In this document: piece by piece, positions 26,794 to 38,520 of the stretch
Layout: each line of letters begins with the position of its first letter
Numbering within the stretch: position 1 is the stretch's first letter
DNA from: Hippophae tibetana
Lineage: Eukaryota; Streptophyta; Magnoliopsida; Rosales; Elaeagnaceae
Direction of reading: 5' to 3'
Assembly: GCA_037013495.1 (NCBI GenBank)
Contig: CM072806.1
Coordinates: 4,340,001 to 4,404,000 of the forward strand
Length of the DNA: 64,000 nt
Program-made: the position numbers and the translations under genes
The notes under the pieces: generated by a model
What the model was told of the DNA's origin: nothing
Seen by the model: the letters and a program-made list of their open reading frames with translations, nothing else
Databases searched by the model: none

Positions 26794-28310
26794 TGGAATA
26801 TAGAAAGAAATTAGAAAAAGAATTCATGAACCCTGAAAATAGGGATATAGAAACATTGGTAAAATTGTTAACATTAACCAATGAAGAAATAGAAGAACAT
26901 TATATTGGAAAACTTTGTACCAACAAAGAAGAAGATGATATGACAATAATCAGTGAAACCGATTCAGAACCAGAAAATATGACCCCAAAAGGTCATATGA
27001 AACCAATTTCATTACCAGTCCCTTACCAGGAAGAAACATCTGACCCTCATAGGGAAGAAAGAAATAGACAAAGATCAGAACAACCTGATAATACATATAG
27101 GAGAAGACAACCACCTAAAATGGAGGAAGGGTTGCATTGGGGAACTAGAAGTAGTATCCCACCAGAGTTTAAACTCCATGAAAATTATAAATCTGAACTC
27201 TTAAACTTAGATTGTATAAGAGATAGGAAAAAAGCTCTAGATGAATGGTCTAGTGGAATGAGTGTTCTCATACAAACTTCTCCAACTACACAAACAAATC
27301 CTTCAACTTGTAGAGTGCTTATAGCACATAAAATGACAGGAAATGTAAAAGTTTGGTTTTCAAACTTAACATATCAACAACATTTATTAATGCAAGGAAA
27401 TGCTTCCACAGGAAGAGAATATTTAGATACAGTAATAAATGAAATATACAAGGAATTTATCGGGGAAGATAAAGGAAGAACTATCACTGAGTCCAGTGAA
27501 AATGAAATCAATGAAGCTAAATGGCATCTAACAAATATGGAAATTTGTAACATGTGTTACATAGATTCTTTTATTTGTGAATATGAAATGTATTACCATA
27601 AATTACCACCCTCTATTCAAACAATCTATAAAGAAATATTTTTTCAAAAATTACCAGGAACATTATATAAAACTTTAACAGAAAATTGGGAACAAAGGAA
27701 TAGAGAAACTATACCAGATACTCTAGGAGGAAGAATAAGAAATCTTAGAGATTGGATCATTATAAAATGCCAAGAAAGGAAGGAATACAAACAAATAAGA
27801 GGAAATGATAAAATTTGTTGTGATATAAGAGATTTTAGAATGCCAGGAAAATATGGATGCAATATAAAATCCTATAAACAAAAATATAAAAAATATAAAA
27901 GATTTAAAAAATACAAATTTAGGAAACAAAATTTCCAAAAATATAAAAAGAGATTCAACAAAGAAAACTACAAAAAAGATATTTCAGAAGAAAGGTTTAT
28001 AAACCTTCTGAAAAAAGGAATTATTGCCCTTCAGGGAAAAAGAAACGCAGATGTTGGATCTGTAATGAGGAAGGACACTATGCAAATGAATGTCCAAATA
28101 GACTTCAACATAAAAAAGAATTTGAAAAGGAATTTTCACAGAAAGCAAAAATCTTAGAAGAAGCTTTCAAAATGGAATTAGAACCAATTGAGGAATCTGA
28201 TATAGATGATACTTACATTATTTATCTATTGGAAGAAATTGAAGAAGAAATAACTGACTCAGAATATGAACATTCGGATAAGGAATACTCTTCATCAGAA
28301 AATGAATGAT
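26793..28310 (+). pseudogene. Caulimovirid coat protein region
   Basis: An acidic N-terminal part is followed by the coat core (WHLTNMEICNMCYIDSF area), a very basic Lys/Tyr-rich segment near 27880-27990 and a CCHC zinc knuckle ([14 protein letters not shown]) near 28040-28100. An acidic tail follows. This order is typical of caulimovirid capsid precursors. It is a fossil part of the virus at 25290-32990. Confidence 0.85.
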
Positions 28311-30290
28311 TTGTATAGTATTACAAATCTGAATAGTACTTACATCAAAGTAGGACTAAAATTTAAAGGTTATAACACTTATCATTTACATGCATATATA
28401 GATACAGGAGCTAGTATGTGTGTAGCCAGTAAATATGTATTTCCAGAAGACAACTGGAAACAAGCACCAAAAGATTTGATTGTAAGAATTGCTAATAATA
28501 CTACAATAAAACTTAATCAAGTATTAAAAGATACTGATATAATAATAGGAGTAGAAAACTTTCATATTCCTACAATATATCAACAGGAAACAGGTGTAGA
28601 CTTGTTAATAGGAAATAATTTCTTAAATTTATACCAACCTTTCACACAACATTTAGACAAAATAAGTCTTACAACTTTAGAAGGAGATACAATATATGTC
28701 TCTAAAGTAAGGAAAGCTCTAACTGTCTCCAACCCAACTTTTATGCAACAACATAAAAAGCGAAAACGTGGTGAGATAGAAGACCAACAAAAACAGAAAC
28801 TCTGTTTAGAAAATATTTCATTAGATATAGAAGAAAAACAAAATTCTTTTCTTAATGAAATACAGGAAGATAAAGCCCTAACAGGCATTAAAAGACTATT
28901 AAAAACAGTCAGTTCAGAAAATCCTTTGGATCCAAAAATAAATAAAACTAAGACAAAAGTCAAAATAGAATTAAAAGATCCTAACAAGGTCATAAGAGTA
29001 AAACCAATGATTTATACTCCAGAAGATAGGATTGAATTGGAAAACAAATTGAGGAACTTTTGGAATTAAAAGTCATAATACCAAGTAATTCACCTCACTC
29101 TAGTCCAGCATTTTTAGTTGAAAAAGAAGCTGAGAAAAGAAGAGGAAAAAAGAGAATGGTAATAAACTTCAAGGCATTAAATAAAGAAACCATTGATGAT
29201 GGATACTTTATTCCAAAAAAGGAAGAATTACTATCATTAATAAAAGGGAAAAAATATTTCTCTAGTTTTGATTGCAAAAGTGGATTTTGGCAAATAAGAT
29301 TAGATGAAGAATCCCAGAAATTAACGGCATTCAGTTGCCCCCAAGGACAATTCCAATGGACGGTTATACCATTTGGATTAAAGCAAGCTCCATGTATTTT
29401 TCAAAGATATATGGACAACATTTTTAAAAAATTACAAGATATTTGCTGTGTTTACATAGATGATATTTTGGTTTTCAGTAATGAATTAAATAAACATTAT
29501 TTGGATATTATCAATATATTACAAGAATGTAGAAAAAAAGGTATTGTACTCTCTTAAAAGAAGGTAGTACTTGCTCAGCAAAAAATCAAATACTTAGGAT
29601 TGGAAATTGAGGATGGAAAACATAATCTACAACCTCATATATTAAATAATATTCAAGGTTTTCCTAGTGAATTAAAAGATAAAAATCAATTACAAAGATT
29701 TTTAGGATGCTTAACATATGCAGAAGCTTATATCAAGAAACTTGCAGAAATGCGAAAACCATTACAAGCAAAATTGAAAAAAGATCATGTCTGGAAATGG
29801 ACAGAAGAAGATACTCTATACATGGATAAAGTAAAAGCAAAAATAAAAAATTTACCAACTTTATACCATCCAGGACCAGATGATAAAATGATAATTGAAA
29901 CAGATGCTTCACAAGAATATTAGGGAGCAGTCCTCAAAGCAAAAGTAGACGACAAAGATGAATATCTTTGCAGATACACATCAGGGTCTTTCCAAGGACC
30001 AGAATTAAATTACCATAGTAATGAAAAAGAATACCTAGCTGTTAAAAAAGCTATTAAGAAATTTGCAATATATGTTATAAGTTCTAGATTCATTATCAGG
30101 ACAGATAACAAAATTTTTGGTTATTTCTTAAGAACTAATATTGCAGGAGATTATAAACAAGGAAGACTAATCAGATGGCAACAATGGTTCAACCATTACA
30201 ATTTTGATGTTGAACATCTTTCAGGACATAAAAACAGTTTAGCTGATGCTCTTACCAGAGAATTGGCACCTTTAACTATTTTTATGATTG
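28270..30290 (+). pseudogene. Caulimovirid polymerase region (protease, reverse transcriptase, RNase H)
   Basis: The aspartic protease motif IDTGAS appears near 28400 and GVDLLIGNNF near 28600. RT signatures are SSFDCKSGFWQ and YIDDILVFS near 29260-29480, and an RNase H part lies at about 29890-30260 (ETDAS, TDNKIFGYF). Order and wording match caulimovirus ORF V. The region is broken at several points. Confidence 0.9.
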
Positions 30291-31830
30291 CAGGAATGGA
30301 ACATCTTGATATAAAAATCAAGATAAAAGAAAAGGAGATAAAAATCCTACAGGAACAACTCGAGTTGCTATATCTTGAGAAATCTCTTAAGGAGAAACAG
30401 GAAGAACTTAATTGTTCAAAACAAAGCATAACCTCGAAAGAGGAATCTTTGTTAATAAAACTGGAAGAACTTAATTGTTCAAAACAAAGCATAAACTCGA
30501 AAGAGGAATCTTTGTTAATAAAACAGGAAGAACTTAATTGTTCAAAACAAAGCATAAACTCGAAAGAGGAATCTTTGTTAAAAAAGGAAGAACCTAACAG
30601 TTCACAAAAAACTTCTAAACCCAATTGGGCAGATGAAGGAGAAAAAGAAGAACAGAAAAAAGTTTATGTGGTCTATAATGGCCCAAAATCAGGAATTTAT
30701 AACAACTGGGCAGAAGCCAGCAAAGCTATTCTAGGAATCAGTGGAGTAACTCACAGAGCCTTCACCAACAGGATAGAAGCAGAAGGTAGTTATGCCAACT
30801 ACAAAACACCAAAGCTAATAACTCCAGAAGAGATAGTAAGAAATTATTCTGAGGTACTACAACAGCAGCCAACAATTCCAAGCAGATTGATAAATCTTGG
30901 AAAAATAGTAAGGCCTACAGAGCTATATAGAGAAACATCTTCATCAGAGACATCAAAAACAACAAAACATTCAGTGTTATTCAGGGAGACATTTCCTAGA
31001 ACTACACCAGTTATGGAAGATGAAAAAGATCAATACAGGAACCTCAGCAAACCACAATGGTTAAATCTCTATAATTTAGCCAGAAAATCTACCCAAGAAC
31101 ATATTGAAGATATGAAGTTCTATACTACAGACAAGGAATTTCCTGCAGGTAGTAAATTCAACATATTGGAATAAGCTGATCCAATTTTTGTCTATAAAGC
31201 ATTTCATGCAGGATTAATAGAAAATATTTATCCAGGAATTAATTTAAGTGAATTAAATTATTTCCCAGAAAACTTTAAAAGAGCAATAAAGAATTTCCGG
31301 AGGAAAATTAAGGCAGGTGATAAACCTGTTTATCTTAGATTTTTTAGTTCATTAATGGACTGGAATTCAAAAGGAAGTATTAGTCACTACCACTTCATCA
31401 AGATAGGGATTTCCAATACAAACAGAGAGGTTCCCAAACCAAGGGCACTTCCAGAAAAGGAATTTAACACAGAAAAACTCTGTGTATTAAGAAGACAAAT
31501 GCTAAGCCAAATTTACTATGAACTCAGAAGGATCGACAATTCTACTGAGATTAAAGTAAATTATTCAACTAGTAAAGTTATTATCATTTCTCACAGCAGC
31601 ATGGCTCTCTCAGAAGAAGATGGTGAAAAAATCACCAAATATGAAACCAATTTTAATTGTAACGGCCTAGAAATTGGTCAAGAAATCAGGAAGGTATTTT
31701 GCTTTTACGCCAGAAAAGCCACCAAAGACCGTAGATGCATTCTCTGCATCAAAGATCGAGAAGATGAAGATGCGTCATCATCAACGTCATCAAAGGAACC
31801 GTCGGCAGAAAACAACAAAGAAGAATAAAG
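30263..31830 (+). pseudogene. Caulimovirid transactivator/viroplasmin-like region
   Basis: The N-terminal part is coiled coil and contains three tandem 21-residue units. A viroplasmin-type domain follows (VYVVYNGPKSGIYNNWAEA, about 30665-30730), the same fold as the RNase H1 N-terminal hybrid-binding domain found in CaMV P6. The C-terminal part is Ser/Glu-rich. In caulimoviruses this protein forms inclusion bodies and enables translation of polycistronic RNA. The region is broken. Confidence 0.85.
30401..30592 (+). repeat. 63 bp x 3 in-frame tandem repeat in the viral transactivator-like ORF
   Basis: Three consecutive units (63, 63 and 60 bp) start at 30401, 30464 and 30527. They differ at only a few positions and encode ELNCSKQSI-SKEESLL-type units. 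Near-identity suggests recent slippage or recombination relative to the age of the ORF. Confidence 0.9.
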
Positions 31831-31959
31831 CAAGCAGTTGTCGGCAGAAGACTACAAAAAAAATAAAGATGTAGACCCCACATCTTAGTCGGCAGCATAT
31901 GCCAAGAAAAAAAGTAACGGCTATCCTTTAAAGAGGAAAAACAGATGAATTATTAAAGC

Positions 31960-32200
31960 AAGGGTAAAATAATAATTTTAGTCTTGTAAACAGGGATTCC
32001 TTATTCTATAAAAGGAACTCTTATTATTAGAACAAACACACAGAAAAATACAGAGCTCTCTACTCTGAAAAACTCTAGAAAACCTCTCTAGAAAACCCAC
32101 AACCAACTATGTTGTACCCAGTAATTATGAGCGGCTAAGTAACCCTTTCAAGGTTCTTAGTTAGCCTTAAGTTGTAATAATTATTATATCTTGAATAAAA
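31960..32200 (+). promoter_or_regulatory. Caulimovirid promoter and polyadenylation signal
   Basis: TATAAAA at 32007-32013 is followed about 180 bases later by AATAAA at 32194-32199. This spacing matches the caulimovirid 35S-type arrangement, in which the genomic RNA starts just after the TATA box and ends after the AATAAA on the second pass. Whether it is active in the plant is unknown. Confidence 0.75.
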
Positions 32201-32805
32201 TGGAGTTCTATTACTCTTCTCCAGTAAGTCAACTATTGGACACCATACATGTACGGATGCAGAAAGCTCACCGTTACCAGAAGGGTGTTGAGGTTTGAGC
32301 GAAGCTGAGGCATAACAGGTGTAACAAAAGAAGACGAACAGAAGGGAAGACCGTGGTGGACCCATTAAATTCAGGTATGATGATTATAGATTTAATCTAA
32401 TTAAGAATCTTGATTGTTGAAATATTCGCTTATAACAAGGTATAATAAATCTAAACAGAAAAACAAGATTTAAATAAGTAAAAATATGAATATCGAATCA
32501 TTAGTCCATAAATTAGAACTATTAGATTTAACAAATGAAAGAGTAATTTTTAATTTCAAAAGACAATTAATAGAATCAGGATTAGCATTAAGTAACCAAC
32601 ATAATGAAGAACATAACATATTATGCAATTGTAGTGAATACAGAAGAAAATTAGATCTATATAGGAAAATAATAAGTTTTTTAAATAATTTATTATCACC
32701 AATCAATATACAAAGACCGTAAAATAGGTCAATTCTAACCCCAGATTAGAAATCATCATATATCATAAATATTGAATCGATTCGCACTAAAATGGTATCA
32801 GAGCC
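32200..32805 (+). other. Caulimovirid leader with small ORF and tRNA-Met primer-binding site
   Basis: The leader between the polyadenylation signal and the coding part contains a 78-codon ORF at 32486-32722 of unknown role (coiled-coil-like, with Cys-Asn-Cys). It is followed by TGGTATCAGAGCC at 32793-32805, complementary to the 3' end of initiator tRNA-Met. This is the minus-strand primer site and defines base 1 of caulimovirid maps. In this integrated copy it lies at the right end, so the circle was opened close to this point. Confidence 0.8.
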
Positions 32806-32990
32806 AAGGAATAGTAAAAAATTTAATAAATAGAAAAAATTCAATGAATAGAAATCCAAATAGGAATAGTAATAGACAGAGGATTAACACTGTCAATACA
32901 CAAGGTCATTTGTGATATTAAATGAATTTTAGGAGCATAATTGAAGATATAGTAAACCTCAAGGGTAATTTAGAAAATGATCCAACTTAA

Positions 32991-33950
32991 CATGCTATAA
33001 AAGTTATTTATGAGTTACACAAATTAGGATTTTATGTTAATATTATTTTAAAAAAATGTTATATTATTTATTTCATATTAATTATGTATGTTAATCAATT
33101 ATTTCTTTTATATATAAATATATATATATATATATAATCAATCTACATATCTTGTATAGAGATACGTGGAATTCGCATGCAACCGATAAAGTGTGGAACT
33201 TTAATTTTAAAATTAATCCAACTTTTTGGAACTTGACACTTTTTCCCTTTAAAACTCCATTAAAAAAACACTTTTTACTTAAAAATTAGAAGTGTTAATC
33301 ATGTAGTGTTGGGTGTTCGGATTAAATTTCACTTTGTATCAGTCATAAAATCCGTAATTTTATTAATAAAATAATTTAAATCAATATATTTTATTTAAAT
33401 TAGTAGTATAAATTAAAATGTAACATTAGTTAATAACTTTTTAATTTTTTTATTAAATAATACATTATTATATATTTATTAATAAATAAAAATAATTCAA
33501 TTATATATGATTGGTTAAATTTATCAGTAATCATTTTTAATTTTGAATCTTGTTTATTTATAATAATAAAAAATTATATATCATTAATATGATTTAGTTA
33601 TAATTTTTTTAAAATATTTATTATAAAATAGATATAATTCAAATTACATTATAATTTTTTGTAAAAGTCTAATATATGTTTTAGCTGTAACTAAAAGGGA
33701 TAAATACATACAAGGTTTCTTACTAAGATCAATTAGAACGATTTGGTTTTTATTTTTATTTTTTATAGTTGTTTAGTTATTTTATTATAAAAAATGATAA
33801 GGATAATCAATACAGTTTTAATTTTAATTAATTTTATAATTATTATTGTCTATTATTAAAAATAATTGGTCATTTTAGTTTAGGATTAAAATGCTACAAA
33901 ATTAAGAAGAGACTCAACTAAATTTGTGTTTACATAATTAAAAGACCTTA
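32991..33950. other. AT-rich intergenic region
   Basis: Low-complexity A/T sequence with a (TA)n run near 33118-33136. No gene or classified repeat recognised between the viral right border and the MITE at 33951. Confidence 0.55.
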
Positions 33951-34608
33951 GATGGTGTTTGTTTCGTGCAATGGAATCATAATCGAAATCGAATGAAAAT
34001 GAAACAATATTTTTTGGTTTGACCACTGGAATCAAGCTTTGAATCAAGATTATAATGTTTGGTTTGCCACTGAAATAGAATAAAAAAACTATAAATTACC
34101 TTAATATCCCTACATTCAGTAAAGTTCAAATAATGTCATTTAATTACTATTATTTCGTCAGACAAAATACATTATTAAAATTATTATTTTTCTAAATAGG
34201 GTTTAGGGTTTTGAGATTTGGGATTTAAGATCTAGGGATTTAGGATTTGGAGTTTAGGGTTTAGAGTTATATTTATGGATTAAGGTTTAGGATTAAAATT
34301 ATTATTTTTCTAAAAAAGGTTTAGGGTTTTAGAATTTGGGATTTTGGATTTAGGGTTTTAAGATTTGGAATTTAGGGTTTAGGGTTTAAGGTTTAGGCAT
34401 TTTAGGTTTAGGGGTTTAGTGTTTAGGGTTTAGGGTTTTGGGATTTAGGTTTTAGGTTTTAGGGTTTAAGGATTTGGGATTTGGTAATCGATTCCTAAAT
34501 TCCTTTAGTAATCGATTCCATTCCATCCCCCCATTCCGCCTAACCAAACACAAAAAATGGAAGGAATCAATTCTGATTCCTTTTCATTCCCTCCAACCAA
34601 ACATCACC
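33951..34608. mobile_element. MITE-like element 1 (PIF/Harbinger-type ends) with degenerate TTTAGGG core
   Basis: The left end is GATGGTGTTTGTTTCG; the right end reversed is GGTGATGTTTGGTTGG. The element is flanked on both sides by TTA (33948-33950, 34609-34611), the 3 bp target duplication typical of PIF/Harbinger elements. Subterminal parts are rich in GAATGAAA-like words. The centre (about 34195-34480) is a run of imperfect TTTAGGG, TTTGGGA and TTTAGGA units. No coding capacity. Confidence 0.65.
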
Positions 34609-34618
34609 TTAACCTTAA

Positions 34619-35420
34619 GGTGATGTTTGGTTCACAGAATGAAATCGAAATTAGAATGAGAATGAGAATGAAATGAAATGAAAAAGAAATAATGTTGTTT
34701 TGTTTGACCATTGAAAACAAAAAAAAAATCAGTATTACAGTGTTTGGTTTGTCACTGGAATAAAAAAAACTGAAAATTACCTTAGTACCCTATATTTAGT
34801 AAAGTTTAAATAATATCATTTAAATATTATTTTTTCGTCATACAAAATACATTATTGAAATCATTATTTTTCTAAATAATTATCACTTAAAAATATATAT
34901 ATTATTAAAATTATTATTTTTCTAAATAGGGCTTAGGGTTTTGAGGTTAAGATTTGAGATTTAGAGATTTAAGATTTAGGGATTTAGTGTTTAGGGTTAT
35001 ATTTGTGGGTTAAAGTTAAGGGTTAAAATTATTATTTTTCTAAATAGGGTTTAGGGTTTTAGGATTTGAGATTTTAGATTTAGGGTTTAGGAATTTAGGG
35101 ATTTGGGATTTGGGATTTGGGGTTTTGGGTTTTGGGTTTTGGGTTTTGAGATTTGGGGTTTAGGGATTTGGGATTTAGGGATTTGGGGTTTTGAGATTGA
35201 GATTTAGGGATTTGAGATTTGAGGTTTAGGATTTTGGGTTTATTGTTTAAGGTTTTGGGTTTTGGGATTTAGTATTTGTGATTTTAGATTTGAGTTTAGG
35301 GTTATATTTAAGGTGGGGTAAAGTTGAAAAAAAAAATTAAGATGAGAATAAAATTATGATTTAAAGGAATCAATTATGATTTTATTTCCTTTCTATTTCT
35401 CTTTAACCAAATACATCATT
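34619..35420. mobile_element. MITE-like element 2, related to element 1, with longer TTTAGGG-like core
   Basis: Starts GGTGATGTTTGGTTCAC and ends with AACCAAATACATCATT, an imperfect inverted repeat of the start. Subterminal words (GTTTGACCATTGAAA, AAATTATTATTTTTCTAAATAGGG) match element 1. The telomere-like core is at about 34927-35310. It sits 10 bases from element 1 in the same orientation. Confidence 0.6.
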
Positions 35421-35546
35421 ATAATAACCTATCTTAATTTAAAGAAAAATGGTATTTATCTTAAATATAAATAATTTAATATAATATTATTTATAAATAT
35501 AACAAAATATATTTAATTATATTTAAAAAATATCATGTTATATAAG

Positions 35547-35587
<41 letters not shown>

Positions 35588-37959
35588 AACTAAAATTTAC
35601 GTTTTTAAAAAATGAAATTTTATTCCGTAGATATTTGTAATAAATTATAAGTGATATGTATATTAATATTTATAAATATAATTGAAATTATAATTTTATA
35701 TACTTATATCTAAAAATAATTACATTAATTATAACATATATACAAAATTATTTATTTTTATCAAACAGGCTGTATATGATTAAGACTAGAGGGTACACGC
35801 GACAATGGATAACAATTATACATAAAAGAACAAAGATGGGCTACTTCTTTTTGTGGGTCATTGAGTCATTGTTTGTATATGAATTATGATGGGGCTAAGG
35901 GGATACCTTCGTGGCCTTTTCTCGTTGGGATAGAGTTTTTGAACACCACACATTATTTAGCTAAAAAAGTGCAATTTCTATTAATTATTATCCAAAATTA
36001 AAACATATAAAAGTTAATTAATTTTTAATTTATTAATTATTAAAAACTAAATTAAAAGTTTAAAATTTTAAAAAATTATTAAAAATAAAACATTTGAATA
36101 TATATATATATATGTGTATTTTTTAAATTGTTATATATTCTTTAAATCAACTACAATTCAAAAAATATAAACTTCTATAAATTAAACACATATTAATTGA
36201 TTTAAAAATATATAATATTTTAAATAATATATATGTTTAAATTTTTTTACTTTTTTAAAATTTTAAATTTATGATTTAATTTTATATAATTAATAGTTTA
36301 TATTACCTCAATTAAATAAGATTTAAGGTAGTACTTTCGTTAAGTAATACCCTAGATCTTATCCAATTCTCTATCTCCACAAGACAAAATTTAGAAAGTA
36401 GACTTCATCAAGTTTGAAGTGTAAGTAGAGATAGATATAGACAGGGACAAGAAGACGGGTTACTCTTTATTAATTAATGAGGAAAAAATTAATTGAAAAT
36501 TTTATATAATTATAAAATGAAATTATATTATTATATTTTAAATTTATATGAATAATATTTTTAAATATTTATAGGTGTAAAAAATTACCTCTCTTCTATT
36601 TAATTTATATATTTTTATTACTAAATTTTTTTAATTCATAAATTTTATATTAATTATGGTATAATTTGATGCATTTACGTTAAAATCTAATTAATTAAAT
36701 TTTAATCAATTAATTTTAATTAATATTATATTATCATTAAATAAATTTTATTTAATATTATTATCATAATTTTAATGTTTTAAAATATTAGAACTTATAG
36801 GACCACCAAAATTCTCATTCCACGACAACTATAGATGAATGTATTACCCATTGCGACTCATGTAGCTAGTGCTAAGATGTTCTACTAATGTTGATAAAAG
36901 ATCTTAAATATTTATTTGATAGAATTATATATATATATTAAAAAAATAAGAAGTAATCTTACAAATTTATTTATATAATTTATTTTTGATAATTATTTAA
37001 TAAAAAAATTTATATTAATATCATAACTACAATTTTATAGTGATACCATAATGATAAATCCTTAATAAGGGTTTAACCCTTCTTTCGAGTAAAGGTTTTC
37101 TTAACTTGTTTCTTTTAAGGTTGGGAATCGTGTTTTTCAGATCCTTCACTTTCAATAATTGCTCATTATTGAGCCCGATTACATTAAGGAAGGGATGTTA
37201 TTTGCTACATTCTTCGCTTGAACAGGCTCATGTCTTACATAAATTAATCAATTTTTTCAACTAAGTTATTAGCTCAACCAAAGAAGCTATTTTGGTTTAT
37301 TTAAGTGTGTAACGCTTTGTTTTCTAGCATGGTCTTATCAAGCTCTCTTTTCAACTTGAGAAGTTAGCAAGCCAAATCTTAAGGAGGGTCAACCTCAGCT
37401 TGTACCTCTACTTATGGCTCAACTCGAGTTTTTTTAGGGATTGGTAAGATGTTGTTATGTGATACCATTTTATTCGTTAGTCTCAATCTTTACTTAGCTT
37501 GCATTCCAACCATAATGAATATGTTTTTTAGAAAGCACGAGGGAGAGTTTTTGTTTGTAAGGTCTCTTTCTCAAAACTTAGGGTGAATCCTCAAGAATAC
37601 AAGGTTAGAGGTAAAGCTCAAACTTTAAATGCCAAAAATATTGGGATAATCTGATTTTAGATAGAAAAGCTAGAGAGAAGTTAGAAAATTGTGTGAATTA
37701 TGTGAATCTCACACTAAGTCCATATATATATATTACATCACATGTATATGTCTCGATTAAATAAGGGATACATGTCACAACATGTTAAAGGATATATAAT
37801 TCAACTTAAGGTCAACCAGCTTAATAAATCGGGTTGATGGTTTGTCCTCAAGTACTTCAAGTTATTCTGTATAAGCGAGGTCCCTTACAATCATCACTTT
37901 ATGTGTGGGCATACTTTAAGGCCTCGGGCAGGACACATGATGGATCAGACTGTTTATGG
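35421..37959. other. AT-rich intergenic region
   Basis: Holds an (ATA)n microsatellite at 35547-35585 and a (TA)n stretch near 36097-36115. The segment at about 37060-37830 has a less biased composition that may be decayed transposon sequence. I could not assign it. No gene recognised. Confidence 0.5.
35547..35585. repeat. (ATA)n microsatellite
   Basis: Uninterrupted trinucleotide run of about 13 units. Confidence 0.95.
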
Positions 37960-38520
37960 GTCGGGCTACAAGTCAAGCCTTATGCTCAAACAAAAAATAT
38001 TGTCACAAGTTGGCAGACATACATTGATCAACTATGTTCTACAAACCATACCTATCTATTCCATGAGTATACTCAACCTTCCAACTAGCTTTTGTGAAGG
38101 TGTTGATTCTTGTATGTGTAAATTTTGGTGGAAAGGTAACACTAATGTCTAACATTCTCATCACTTCTTTACTCTAATGAATTAGACTCTATTTTCACAC
38201 CCAATTTTGATGAGGGATTAGGTTTTAGTAAAACTAAAAAAAATTAATAAATAAATTTTATCAAAAGCTATTTGGGAACTAGTAATCCAAATTGATAAAC
38301 TTTGGGTTAAAGTTTTTAGTCAAAAGTACCTCGAGCATACCTATTTTCTTAATGTTACAAAAAGTCGAATAATTATTGCATATGTAAGTGTTTATTTTGG
38401 ATTCAAGATTTAATTAATCAAGGTAGCTGTTGGAAAATAAGCACAAGAAATATTAATATTTGATAGGACCCTTGGATTCTTGGCTTTCCACAACAAAAAC
38501 TTCCCCAATGATTGATTGAT
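37960..38520 (+). mobile_element. LINE relic (3' part of reverse transcriptase ORF2)
   Basis: Translation near 37995-38150 gives ILSQVGRHTLINYVLQTIPI, then a Cys-rich segment ending KFWWKG. This is the conserved region after the RT palm domain of plant LINEs, where the consensus reads like LSxAGRxxLIKxVLQxIPxY...FWWG. Further on, GLGFSKT (about 38215), DKLWVKVFSQKYLEHT (about 38295) and WIQDLINQGSCWKIS / DPWILGFP (about 38400-38490) continue the same LINE order in shifting frames. The 5' end and 3' tail are missing and there are several frameshifts and stops, so this is an old dead fragment. Confidence 0.7.

Larger units (their letters stand above)
25290..32990 (+). mobile_element. Endogenous caulimovirid (pararetrovirus), near full length
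   Basis: A circular-genome plant DNA virus relative integrated in one orientation. Order on the plus strand: movement protein, short coiled-coil protein, coat protein, protease-RT-RNase H, transactivator/viroplasmin-like ORF, promoter with TATA, polyadenylation signal, long leader and tRNA-Met primer site. Separate movement and coat ORFs plus a transactivator ORF match the caulimovirus/soymovirus/rosadnavirus side of Caulimoviridae rather than badnaviruses, petuviruses or florendoviruses. Movement, protease and RT regions resemble cauliflower mosaic virus proteins closely in wording. About 7.4-7.7 kb remain, close to a whole genome of this family. It is a fossil with a handful of breaks. There are no LTRs, as expected, so age cannot be read from it. 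Both outer borders are estimates (plus or minus about 150 bases). Base composition is A-rich, unlike the flanking A/T-balanced DNA. Confidence 0.95.

Noticed and set aside
32486-32722. Host gene between virus and desert
   Set aside because: It lies between the viral poly(A) signal and the viral primer site in A-rich viral-type sequence, so it is treated as a leader ORF of the virus.
34195-35310. True interstitial telomere or chromosome end
   Set aside because: Units are highly imperfect and lie inside two bounded elements with inverted ends, so a transposon core explains them better.
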